From Pyxidicoccus trucidator (GTDB taxonomy: Bacteria > Myxococcota > Myxococcia > Myxococcales > Myxococcaceae), in contig NZ_JAAIXZ010000001.1 of NCBI RefSeq assembly GCF_010894435.1, forward strand, positions 1,084,322-1,148,321: DNA of 64,000 nt, in the 5' to 3' direction. Under the pieces are notes generated by a model that saw nothing but the letters and a program-made list of their open reading frames with translations, was not told the DNA's origin and searched no databases. Positions 52,747-63,119 of this stretch are shown piece after piece (within the stretch, counting starts at the first letter, position 1; each line of letters begins with the position of its first letter). The position numbers were made by a program, and so were the translations under genes.

Positions 52747-55700
52747 CTACTCCGACGCTTCCCCTTCGCCCCCCTCGCTTTCCCCCGGGTCGATGACGTC
52801 CTGCTCTCCGTAGAACGTGGACGTATCGACCGTGAGGCTGCTGGTTGTGAGAGAGCCATCCGCGTGCTGCTCCACCGTGAAGTCAAAGGGGAAACTCTCC
52901 GCGAGGCTGTCGTCGCCGACCATGAGATCGACTCCCACCTGACCACCGCCGGAGATGAGGCGGCGGGATTCAACAATCCCTCCTGGCTGGTCCCAGGTCA
53001 CATCGACGGAAGTGATCTGGACATTGCCCATTTCCAGGAGCTCACCCGGCGTTTCCCCGGAATAGAGTCGGTCGCTCAGCAACTCTTGGAGCTCGACGTC
53101 GCTCGGAGGCGGGGGGAACGATGACGTGCGTCCCTGCACTTCCTGCAGACCCCGCAGGAGGATTGCGCTCAGCCGGGCCCGCAGCTCGCGTGCCTGCACC
53201 TTCTGCCCCAGCGACTCGAGGATGTCGGCGAGGCTCCCCATTGCCCCACGCGTTAGCAGATGTTCCTCGCCAAGGAACTCCTTGAAACGAGACACCACCC
53301 TCTCTTCGAGAGCATGAGCAGGGGCGGGTTCTCCCATGGCGACCAGCGTGGCTGCCAGCTGGGATTCGGCGATGAGCGTATCAAGGTGGTCGAAACCGAA
53401 GGACTGGTGAAGCGTCGCGATTGCATCTTCCAGGAGGGCCCGCGCGGACCGGTGGTCGCCTGCGTGCTGAAGCACTTCCGCGAGCTGGGTCATCACCACC
53501 GCCGTCTGCGGGTGTCGGCCTTCATGGATGTGCCGCGACATGTCCAGGGCGAGTTCAAGCTGGATTCTCGCGCTCTTCAAATCATCCATTTCGAAAAACA
53601 CCGCGCCCAGGTCCATCAGGGCCACGACCAAGGCAGGGTCCGACGTCGATCTGATGCTCTCGCGAAGCGCGCTGAGCCGCTGTTCACAATGGTACCTAGA
53701 TTGGGAGTAATTGCCTTCGGCTCGCTCGACTGCGGCCATGCAGCCCAGCGCGTCGAGTGTCACGCGCGCATCGGCGCCGAGGGCCTCGGCAGCGTGCTCG
53801 TGAGCTTCCCCCGCGAAGAACCACGCTAACGAAAGGTCGCCCTTGGTCAACAGGAACTGACCCACACAGACGCCCAATTCCACGAATCGGGCTTTGTCGA
53901 GCTCGGGCAATGCAACATCACCCAACCTCTTGAAGACCTCTTGCGCATGCGGCAGACAGGCCCGCAGCACCGGCCAACGGGTCAACTCCCTCTGTGAGTC
54001 GGGGTTCATGAGGGTCAGCAGGCCCTGGCAGATTCGCATGAGTTCAGGTGTCGCGTCGGGGAACCTGTCGCGAAGGAACCCGGCCAGAAGCGGATGATTT
54101 AATCGAAGAGTTTGGATGCCCTCCTCCATTGCCATGGAGATGAGCCCCCTCTGCGCCAGGACTGGCGTTATCGCAATCAGGTTGGCATCGGTAGCCTCGA
54201 ACACCGAAACGGGAATTGGCGTCGGCGCGAATTGAGCGAGGACCCTCGCAAGCCACTTCGCCTGTTCTGACAACTCCTCGTAAATCGCCGTGAATTCTTC
54301 GACGACACTGCGGAATCCGGAGGGTGTACCTGGAGATAGGACACTCGCCTGCTCGTCAAGGAACTCCACGGCTCGCTTCTTGAGCCTAGCTAGCAACGAC
54401 TCCGGCTCTACGTTTCCTGCCCGCAGGCTCGCATTGAGCACCGTGAGCGCCAGGGGTAGGTTCCCTACCTGGTCAGCAATTTCCTTCCAAGTCTCTTGGG
54501 GCTGGCGGTCGCTCTCGATTCCGTACGTCAGGAGCGCGACGGCCGCATTCGAATCGAGTACGTCCAACTGGAGCTTTGTAGAGACGCCGTACCCCGCGCC
54601 TGCATCTCTGAGCGTTGCAAGCACCACGATGAAATCGGTGCTGGGACAGTACCAGGAGAGCGGCCTGGAGCGCCTTTCAGGATGCTGTGTTGGAATGTCA
54701 TCCACGACATAGAGGATCCGCGCTCGCTGGCCTTCTTCCCGCAGCGCACCGGCAAGCTCGCGACGAACATTTCGCCCTTCGCGCAGGAAAGATTCCAGCT
54801 CAGGTGCCTTTGGTCGAAGCACCCTGAGGATACCGTGCAACCGGGCCTCGAGTTGGTCGTCGCTGACACTTGCATCGACCCAGAAGACACCTCCGGGGTA
54901 GCTGCTCGGTCCGAACCGCTGGAGGTATTCGAGCGCGAAGCGGGTCTTCCCAACTCCAGCGCCCCCCTCCACCAATACAGTCCTCGATGGGCCGTGAAAC
55001 GTGAGCATGTCATCGAGCTGCCAGAGCGTGCTGGCACGGCCGACGAACGTCTCTCCTAGCAATGGAGAAATCGTGACGGGATGATGTCGGACGCGCCCCA
55101 GATCCTCGCGAGGAGGAAGGTTCCATGCTTCCCACAAGATGTCCTGAATGTCGGCATCCGAGACTCCCATGGTTCGGAGCCGCTCACGAATCCGAGGAGG
55201 CTTTGAAGCAAGCCGCATCCTGATGAGCGCGGCGATACCATTCACGTCGTCCGCTCGGGGCCACTGAATGTTTCTCAGCTCGATGGGTAGATGCTGGAAA
55301 GCCCTCTTGAGGTCTCGGTCGGCGGAGACAACGATAATGTGCTCCAATGCGGCTTCGCGCACTTCGCGTGTGCTCTTACTGGGCAAGCGGGTGTAGGGCA
55401 GGAGTGCGATACGCAGCTCCCGTCGGGAGAATTCGTTGGTCCAATAGGCCTCCCCGGCAACCACGATGACCACGCTTGCATCGAGGAGTGATTCGCCAAC
55501 GGCGCTACTCCACGTATCTCCAACAAGTGGAGGAGCGGCAAACGCCACTTCGGGGATAAGCGGCGACAGGATGGTTCTCAACGATTGGTGATCCAGCCTC
55601 GCAGGCGAGAGGAATACTCGGGCACGCGTCGCGAACGAAGGAGCCGCGCTCGTCTCCTGCTCCAGCACCGTCGTCAGTTCCCAGCGCTGCCCGTTCACAG

Positions 55701-56547
55701 CCCGGAACTGGAGCCGCTCCACGGCTCCCGGGAGAGGAACATGTGCCCCCGGCTCGGCCGCAACCAGCGTCCGGTGTTGCTGGCCGGCCTCTTCCCACGC
55801 CAGCTCCAGGAGCGGAGGGTGGGTATCGGGCAGCTCGAGTCGATGCCCTTCCTGCGCTTCGGGAGGGAGGAAGGAGATTCTCTCCGGCTCTCGCAGGAGC
55901 CGCACCGGCACGCCTGAGAGCTCATCCAACACCCGCCATGACCGAGCCGGCAGCCGCGCCGGAAGCGCGCCGTTGACACGGAGCCAGGTGCCATCGACCC
56001 GGGAAATGGTGGCCAACGAGAGCAGTGCCCCAGTCTCGGAGCGCTGGGCTCGCTCCGGCAGTCGGGGCAGCGCCCGCAGCGCCCACCGCGCGATTCCCAC
56101 GGCGCGACTGGGGCTCGACAGCATGGCCGTGAGCGCCGAGCCCAGCTCACGGTTCAGCGCCTCCTCGGAATGCCCGGCCAGCGCAGCCCATGTCACCTTC
56201 TCCTCCAGGGCCGCTGCGGGAGGGATAAATGGGTGGAAGCTCCGGGTCAGCCTCCAGGCGGCATCCAGCCGCGCGGGATTCCTCGCAAGCCGCTCCCTGA
56301 GCAGTTCGGCAACCTCCCTTCGGAACACGAACCCACCCGCGCCCGAGGACTCTACCAGTTGCCCGAACCACAGGTCCGCCTCCACCCCGACGCCCAGCTT
56401 CGGAGCGAAGACGAGCCGCGCCTTCCGCAGCAGCGCAGGCTCCACGCGTACGGCGAGCGACAGCACCTCCGCGAGCAGACCGAGTCCGGGAGACAGCCTC
56501 TCCGCCTGAGCGAGCAGGGTCTCGGCGCGCTGGCGTGGCTCGTTCAT
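52747..56547 (-). CDS. Large STAND protein: VMAP-like N-terminus, divergent TIR, NB-ARC NTPase, TPRs
   Basis: 1266-residue cytosolic protein, last gene of the conflict cassette. Architecture from the translation: 1-290 region with EPALLRKARLVFAPKL and GIARWALRALPRLPER, resembling N-terminal modules of vWA-MoxR-associated proteins; about 308-440 TIR-like fold with RARVFLSP and the helix NEFSRREL (Glu377 in the catalytic-glutamate position); NB-ARC-type STAND NTPase with P-loop GGAGVGKT (528-535), Walker B ILYVVDDI (611-618) and GNLPLAL; winged-helix region; TPRs about 885-1130; and an acidic beta-rich C-terminal domain. The ATG overlaps the vWA-like gene stop (ATGA). A sensor/effector switch that oligomerises on ligand is the inferred mode. 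Confidence 0.75.
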   Translation of the reverse strand: MNEPRQRAETLLAQAERLSPGLGLLAEVLSLAVRVEPALLRKARLVFAPKLGVGVEADLWFGQLVESSGAGGFVFRREVAELLRERLARNPARLDAAWRLTRSFHPFIPPAAALEEKVTWAALAGHSEEALNRELGSALTAMLSSPSRAVGIARWALRALPRLPERAQRSETGALLSLATISRVDGTWLRVNGALPARLPARSWRVLDELSGVPVRLLREPERISFLPPEAQEGHRLELPDTHPPLLELAWEEAGQQHRTLVAAEPGAHVPLPGAVERLQFRAVNGQRWELTTVLEQETSAAPSFATRARVFLSPARLDHQSLRTILSPLIPEVAFAAPPLVGDTWSSAVGESLLDASVVIVVAGEAYWTNEFSRRELRIALLPYTRLPSKSTREVREAALEHIIVVSADRDLKRAFQHLPIELRNIQWPRADDVNGIAALIRMRLASKPPRIRERLRTMGVSDADIQDILWEAWNLPPREDLGRVRHHPVTISPLLGETFVGRASTLWQLDDMLTFHGPSRTVLVEGGAGVGKTRFALEYLQRFGPSSYPGGVFWVDASVSDDQLEARLHGILRVLRPKAPELESFLREGRNVRRELAGALREEGQRARILYVVDDIPTQHPERRSRPLSWYCPSTDFIVVLATLRDAGAGYGVSTKLQLDVLDSNAAVALLTYGIESDRQPQETWKEIADQVGNLPLALTVLNASLRAGNVEPESLLARLKKRAVEFLDEQASVLSPGTPSGFRSVVEEFTAIYEELSEQAKWLARVLAQFAPTPIPVSVFEATDANLIAITPVLAQRGLISMAMEEGIQTLRLNHPLLAGFLRDRFPDATPELMRICQGLLTLMNPDSQRELTRWPVLRACLPHAQEVFKRLGDVALPELDKARFVELGVCVGQFLLTKGDLSLAWFFAGEAHEHAAEALGADARVTLDALGCMAAVERAEGNYSQSRYHCEQRLSALRESIRSTSDPALVVALMDLGAVFFEMDDLKSARIQLELALDMSRHIHEGRHPQTAVVMTQLAEVLQHAGDHRSARALLEDAIATLHQSFGFDHLDTLIAESQLAATLVAMGEPAPAHALEERVVSRFKEFLGEEHLLTRGAMGSLADILESLGQKVQARELRARLSAILLRGLQEVQGRTSSFPPPPSDVELQELLSDRLYSGETPGELLEMGNVQITSVDVTWDQPGGIVESRRLISGGGQVGVDLMVGDDSLAESFPFDFTVEQHADGSLTTSSLTVDTSTFYGEQDVIDPGESEGGEGEASE

Positions 56548-57512
56548 GGCTCTACCTCATGGCCTGGACCCACCGCGCGCCGCACTAGGCCAGCCGTCGT
56601 CCCCCGGTCCCAGGGAACGAGGACCATGGCTCTGGCCAGCGAACGTGGCCATCGCCGCCGCTCGTAGGGAACGAAAGCGACGACCGGACACCCGGCGCGA
56701 CGGGCCTTCTCAGCAAATGCCAGCCACTCGGCCGGAAGCGCCCGCTCGAACGAAAGCCGGGGGCCTCCCAGGGCCAGGTTTGACAGCAGCACGATGACCG
56801 TTCCCCGGGCGGGTGGCCGCCAGCGGGGCCATCCCTTCTTCAGGCGCGCACCGCTCCCAGCGCCTCGCGAGGGGCAGCCAAGGAACATCTTCAGGTCCAC
56901 CTGGGGCGACAGGCGATGAATTGCCTCCACCAACGCGGCGCGGTCCATGGCGAACGGCAGCATCCCCTCTCCCACGTCCACCAGCAGTTGGATGCCACGA
57001 CGAAGAGTGGGGACCGGAAGCCGCGGCAGGCACTTCAAGGGCCGGGCCTGCGCGAGCGTCTCCACGGCCTTCGGGACATCCAGCGCACCCTCATGGGCAC
57101 GTGTGGAAAGTGCGGAGGTCAGGATGGCCGTGCGGGCGAGCGGCGCCAGCAGGAACTCGAGTAGAGGGATCTTGCGGTCCGTCGATTCAGGAGGAAGCTC
57201 GGGCTCGGACTCCCACGGCCACGGGAAACCTTCATCCTCGTCACGTGGGAGAGCGCGGAGCTCGAACGGGCGAGACTCGGGGGTTGGACTGGAAGGAGCT
57301 AGGCTCGGGTTCCCGGGCACTTCCGAGGCGGAGGGCCGCAGTGAAGGCTCGGGAGGAAGCTTCAAGGGAGGAACCATTCGCGGCGATGGAACTCGCACGT
57401 CCACGTCGATGACGTGCAGTGCCTTCCTCAACAACTCGCATGCCTCGGAGTCCGGCTTCAGCCGGACGACGCACTCGAGCCGCTCCGCGAAGGAGATTTC
57501 ACCCCGGCGCAT
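56544..57512 (-). CDS. vWA-like protein with degenerate MIDAS (SAV_2336-type)
   Basis: 322-residue protein. Seen: about 40 structured N-terminal residues, a long Pro/Ser/Glu-rich linker (about 42-110), then a vWA-like Rossmann region from about 170: IQLLVDVGEGMLPF (Asp179, Gly181, Gly183 where a MIDAS has DxSxS), TVIVLLSNLALGG, CPVVAFVPYERRRWP and AMVLVPWDRG. The metal site is incomplete, so a scaffold role is likely. Start ATG 57512 abuts the MoxR stop and the end overlaps the STAND start. I associate it with proteins annotated SAV_2336 N-terminal domain-related, which occur next to MoxR ATPases. Confidence 0.65.
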   Translation of the reverse strand: MRRGEISFAERLECVVRLKPDSEACELLRKALHVIDVDVRVPSPRMVPPLKLPPEPSLRPSASEVPGNPSLAPSSPTPESRPFELRALPRDEDEGFPWPWESEPELPPESTDRKIPLLEFLLAPLARTAILTSALSTRAHEGALDVPKAVETLAQARPLKCLPRLPVPTLRRGIQLLVDVGEGMLPFAMDRAALVEAIHRLSPQVDLKMFLGCPSRGAGSGARLKKGWPRWRPPARGTVIVLLSNLALGGPRLSFERALPAEWLAFAEKARRAGCPVVAFVPYERRRWPRSLARAMVLVPWDRGTTAGLVRRAVGPGHEVEP

Positions 57513-58490
57513 CTAGGCCTCCCCCAACTCCGGAGGGTCGACCTTGAGGAGGACAGCGCGTGACAGCTTCTGCCAGTCCTCCGACTTCAGATCATCCTGT
57601 GTCTCGATATCCAGCTTGAGGTCCTTGCACGCCTGGATGGCGTCTAGGAACTCCGCAGTGCTGGGCTCGCGGATGCCCCGCTCCCTGGCGGCCTCGCGCT
57701 CCTGGACGAGCCACTCCGCGAGCCGCTGGTAGAGCCTGCTCCCCTCAGCCCCATGGTGCCTCATGGCGATGTCGACGAGCTGCGCCTGGGTATGCGCCTC
57801 CAGCTTCATGCGCACGCACCTGCGGATGAAGGCCGGGGGAAGGTCCCTTTCACCATTCGTGGTGACAACCAGCAGCAAGGGACGTTGTGCGCGAACGAGA
57901 ACGCCCGTCTCATCCACCGTGAACTGGCCGGAGCCCAGCGGCACCAGCAGGTCGTTCGGCACGTCGGGCTCTGCCTTGTCTATCTCGTCCAGTAAGACCA
58001 CTGCGGCGTTCTTCGGCTTCTTTCCAGTGGACCGCCCCGGGTTGGGGAGCGGCTTCTCCTGGCTCCCCTCCATTCCCCGCTTGCTCGCGCCAACAGGGTC
58101 GAACGCCCACCAGAGCACGCCGGGAGTCACGTAAGCAGGCTTCGGTGGGAGCGTCTTCTCCCGCACCTGGGCATCGTGCAGGCGCCGGAGGGAGTCGAAT
58201 TCCCAGAGAAGGTCCCTGGCAGTCGTCCGAGATGTGATGACCTGCTCCAGGTACCACCAACCCAGCTTCCGGGCGATGCTGGGGGCCAGGGACGACTTGC
58301 CGGAGCCCGGGGGACCCTCGATCAACAGGGGCCGTCCGGTGGCCAGTGCCGCGTTCACCAGGAGGATGATGTCCCCCGTGTAAGCGTAGATGCTCCCATC
58401 GCGGCGGTCTCTGGCCCCCGAGTTGGCCTTCGGCATCCGCGCCGATCCGGCGTCGGCGTCAGGATTGAAGAAGACCTTGTCGAACTTCAT
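57513..58490 (-). CDS. MoxR-family AAA+ ATPase
   Basis: 325-residue AAA+ protein. Seen: Walker A GPPGSGKSS (59-67), Walker B VVLLDEIDKAEPD (164-176), sensor-1 VVTTNGERDLP (Asn212), arginine-finger region FIRRCVR (223-224), and a helical lid with a long charged C-terminal part. MoxR proteins act as chaperone-like remodelers of vWA partners. Here the vWA-like protein starts on the next base after the stop. Segment ITSRTTARDLLWEFDSLRRL is typical of MoxR members in conflict cassettes. The gene begins 33 bases after the TIR gene stop. It likely controls assembly or release of the effectors. Confidence 0.85.
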   Translation of the reverse strand: MKFDKVFFNPDADAGSARMPKANSGARDRRDGSIYAYTGDIILLVNAALATGRPLLIEGPPGSGKSSLAPSIARKLGWWYLEQVITSRTTARDLLWEFDSLRRLHDAQVREKTLPPKPAYVTPGVLWWAFDPVGASKRGMEGSQEKPLPNPGRSTGKKPKNAAVVLLDEIDKAEPDVPNDLLVPLGSGQFTVDETGVLVRAQRPLLLVVTTNGERDLPPAFIRRCVRMKLEAHTQAQLVDIAMRHHGAEGSRLYQRLAEWLVQEREAARERGIREPSTAEFLDAIQACKDLKLDIETQDDLKSEDWQKLSRAVLLKVDPPELGEA

Positions 58491-58523
58491 CTGATGCTCC
58501 TTCGCTGTGCCTGACGTGTGGGA

Positions 58524-59732
58524 CTAGCCGTCCTGGGTACCGAGCAACCCAACGATATTGTTGTACCGATCACTGGCCTCTACCTCCTCCTCCGGTGCGA
58601 GTTCCGGGAGCGGCTCCACGAGGTCTGGAAGCTGCTCGATGGGAAGTGCTCGCTCCCCGGTGTGGAGCAAAAATGTCACGCTGGGGAACTCCAACGAGAG
58701 CTGCGCCAACTCCTCGGGACTGGGAACCGGCGGCAGCAGGGTGGCGTAGAGACTGAGCTTCTGCCGCTTGAGATAACCCAGAGCGTCCTTCGGAGTCTTG
58801 AGGCGGGGGCGCCTGGCCATCAGGTACTTCGCGATTTCATCGGCCACATGCGCAACGCGGTTCTCGCTGCTCGTCTCGGAAATGGGGCACATCTCAAAGG
58901 CCGAATCCGGCCAGAGGGCCCGACGCACGTACATCCGCGCGGTGAAGTCGGCGAAGTAGAGCCCATTCAGTGCCGCCATCTGGCGAGGTGCCCGCCGGAG
59001 GCTCCCGGCGGCCTCGTGTCTCACCCACAGTGGGGCAAGGAGCTCCACCAAGGACTCAAGCCCGTTGACACGGATGTTGATCAGCTCGCGGATGCTCTGT
59101 TCCGCACCGGCCAAGCCGCTGCTGAGCACGCGGCGGGCGATTTCGGTGGCAATCTCGGCAATGCCCTTCTGCCGGGTCCAGATGCTGATACCCAGCCCGA
59201 GCCTGGCGACCAATTGCTTCAGCCGCATGTCCCCGAAGGCGTCCAGTTCCATAGCGATGTTGTCGGCGAGGGAGTCCACGACCGTCCTGTGGCCTACCCG
59301 TCCGCTTGCCGGACCGAGCAGTTGGACGATCTTCTCGAGGAGCTGTTCGGTCGTGGTGAGCTTGACGCTCTGGATGTCGGCGATCGCTGATGGCGCGAAG
59401 CGCCTTCGGGTGAGGTGTTCCGGCGTTACTGCGTCGAAAAGAACGGGAATGAGCTTGAAGCCCTCATCCAGGTGACACCGGATACTGAGGATGCCCGTCT
59501 CGTAGAGCACATAGTGGTGCGTCAGGGTGGACTCAGAGAAAAGGATGACGGCCGCATGGCTCTCCGCCAGCGCCACGCGAATCCCCTGCTCCCACTTGTC
59601 CCCGGGCGAGATATCCCACCTGTCGATGAACGGCTCGTAGCCAGCGGCCTTCAGTGCGTTTCCCAGGGCGTGGCAGAGCGCGACCGCCGCAGCATCCTTC
59701 GAGCTGTAACTGATGAAGACCTGGGTGGCCAT
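58524..59732 (-). CDS. TIR-domain effector protein
   Basis: 402-residue cytosolic protein, first gene of the cassette. Seen: N-terminal TIR domain about 3-140 starting TQVFISYSSKD, with WDISPGDKW, the strand AAVILFSEST and helix THHYVLYE (Glu78 in the place of the NADase catalytic glutamate). The remainder (about 150-360) is helical without a recognised family and ends in an acidic Pro-rich tail (LPELAPEEEVEASDRYNN). Prokaryotic TIR domains often hydrolyse NAD+ or make cyclic ADP-ribose variants in antiphage defence. An effector role here is inferred from that and from the MoxR/STAND neighbours. Confidence 0.8.
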   Translation of the reverse strand: MATQVFISYSSKDAAAVALCHALGNALKAAGYEPFIDRWDISPGDKWEQGIRVALAESHAAVILFSESTLTHHYVLYETGILSIRCHLDEGFKLIPVLFDAVTPEHLTRRRFAPSAIADIQSVKLTTTEQLLEKIVQLLGPASGRVGHRTVVDSLADNIAMELDAFGDMRLKQLVARLGLGISIWTRQKGIAEIATEIARRVLSSGLAGAEQSIRELINIRVNGLESLVELLAPLWVRHEAAGSLRRAPRQMAALNGLYFADFTARMYVRRALWPDSAFEMCPISETSSENRVAHVADEIAKYLMARRPRLKTPKDALGYLKRQKLSLYATLLPPVPSPEELAQLSLEFPSVTFLLHTGERALPIEQLPDLVEPLPELAPEEEVEASDRYNNIVGLLGTQDG

Positions 59733-59889
59733 TGCGCGTTCGCTCAGTGAGACGGGACTGTAGGACCACGCTCACCCAGGAACAACGAACAGGGCGACCG
59801 CGGTGTGCCATTTCGTGCCGAGTCCCTGGCGTACAACCCGGCAAGAGGTATGTTGGAAGCACCTCTGGATTCAAGCGGATGGCGAGACC

Positions 59890-61307
<1,418 letters not shown>

Positions 61308-61311
<4 letters not shown>

Positions 61312-62768
61312 GCCATGGCCTCCTGTACGGGCGACGCGGGCGGCAGCCGCAGCGTGAAGCGCGCACCTCCCAGCGGGCCCGTGTCCGCTTCAATCCGCCC
61401 GCCGTGCGCCTCGGCGATGGCCTGGCTCACCGCGAGCCCCAGCCCCGTTCCCGACGGCTTCGTGGAGAAGAAGGGCTCGAAGAGGCGCGGCCGGTCCTCC
61501 GGCTTCACCCCGGGTCCCGAGTCCGACACCGCCACGCTCGCCCCGCCGTCCGGAGTCGCGTCGATGCGCAGCGCCACCGTGCCGCCCTGCCCCGCCGCCT
61601 CCGCCGCGTTCTTCACCAGGTTGAGCAGCACCTGCCTCAGGCGCGGCGGCCACGCCCAGGCGGAGGCGGCTCCCTCCACGCGCACCTCCACGTCGCCCAG
61701 CTTCGAGGACTCGCTGAGCCGGGCCACCACCTCCTCGCAGACCTCGCGCAGGGGCACGCGCTCCACGGGGCCGCGGCCCGGACGAGAGAGGTCGAGCAGT
61801 CCCTCGACGATGTCCTGGCAGCGCACCGCCTCCTCCTCCACCACCTTGAGGTCCTCCGCGAGCGCCCCTTCCGCCTTGCGCTGGAGCAGCCGCACATACC
61901 CGAGGATGACGCCCAGCGGGTTGTTGATTTCGTGCGCCACGCCCGCCGCCAGCCGGCCGATGCCCGCGAGCTTCTCGTGCTGGACGAGCTGGGCCTGGTG
62001 CGTGCGGAGCGCCTCCGTCATCCGGTTGAACTGGGCGGCGAGCTGCCCGAGCTCGCCCGGGTCGTCCTCCGGGATGCGGGTGTGCAGGTCGCCGCGAGCC
62101 AGTCGCGCCGCGCCCTCGGAGAGCCGCGCCACAGGGCGTGCCACCGAGTTGCCGATATAGAAGCCCACGCCCACTGCGAACAGCGTGGCCCCGCCGAGGA
62201 ACAGCATGGCCCACCGGAAGCTCGCGTGCTCCACCGCGCCCACGTGCGCCTCGAAGGAGCCGATGGAGGTGTCGAAGCGCTGCGCCAGTGCATCCGCGCG
62301 GGCCTGGATTTGCGACACGAGGTCCAGCGCGCGCCCGTGCGCCGCGGTGACGGCGGCCTGGTCCTTCGCGAGCACGGCGGGCAGGAGCGTGTCGCGATAG
62401 AGCTGGTCCAGCGCGTCGCCGTTCTGCTGGATGTCCGCGACCCACGTTTGCTCCTGTGCGTCGCGCGCCTGCTCACGGAGCTTGCGGGTGAGCGCCTCCA
62501 CGCGGGCCCGCGCTTCGTCGTGGAAGCGCACATGGCTGGCATTGCCGAGGATGATGGTGTGCGCCAGGTGCGCGTATTGGTCCCTCACGGCGGTGGCCAG
62601 CTCCAGCGCGTCGCGGACCCGGCCACCCGCCTCGCGGAGGGCATGCGAGCCGTCGTGGATGTCCGTCAGCCGGGCGAGCGCGAAGCCGGACGCGGCCGTG
62701 AACAGCGCCACCAGCGCGCCGAAGGCCAGGAGCAGCTTGCGAGTGGTGGAGCCGGAGGTGGAGAGCAT
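61308..62768 (-). CDS. Membrane sensor histidine kinase, partner of the NtrC-type regulator
   Basis: 486-residue kinase. Seen: TM1 about 10-32, a helical extracytoplasmic sensor about 33-185 resembling four-helix-bundle ligand domains, TM2 about 186-210 (FRWAMLFLGGATLFAVGVGFY), HAMP about 211-262, HisKA with GVAHEINNPLGVILGY, and HATPase with NLVKNAAEAAG and GTGLGLAVSQAI. The HEINNPLG form is typical of NtrB-like kinases that serve sigma-54 activators. The start codon lies just downstream of CCTATATAGAG on the minus strand, which may be a promoter -10 but would leave a very short leader. Confidence 0.92.
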
Positions 62769-62903
62769 CGCGCTCTCTATATAGGGGAGTCAGGGGCCGG
62801 GCTGCTCACTGTGTGTCGGAGTAGGTGCCCTCCGGGGTGGGTCCGAGACGGAGATGCCCCCGATAGGCTCGTCCGGCTGCTTCCTCTGTCCGGGGGAACG
62901 CCG

Positions 62904-63119
62904 ATGCGCTGGCCGTCCACGTGGGTCTGTACGCTGTCACTTGCAGTGCTGGGGTGTCCCGAAATGCACAGGCCAGGAGGCCTTATCGATCAGGCTGCAC
63001 ACAAGGACGTGCTGGAGAGCATCCCCGAGCGTTGCACAGCGAAGGACCGCAGGGATTACTGCGAGGGGGGCAGGGAAAACAGCGCGATATGCCGTGAGAT
63101 GTGTGGCGAGGTCGAATGA
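62904..63119 (+). CDS. Small cysteine-containing lipoprotein
   Basis: 71-residue protein with signal peptide and lipobox AVLGC (Cys18), then a short mature region with four further cysteines (ERCTAKDRRDYCEGG, SAICREMCGE) that can form two disulfides. ATG 62904 follows GGGGGAA. It overlaps the next gene by four bases (ATGA), so the pair is coupled. No known family; the Cys spacing resembles a single unit of the repeats in the following protein. It is divergent from the kinase gene. Confidence 0.55.
   Translation: MRWPSTWVCTLSLAVLGCPEMHRPGGLIDQAAHKDVLESIPERCTAKDRRDYCEGGRENSAICREMCGEVE

Noticed and set aside
62760-62785. TATATA box in front of the kinase gene as a promoter
   Set aside because: The position would put the transcription start only a few bases before the ATG, and no -35 partner was evident; kept only as a remark in the gene entry.
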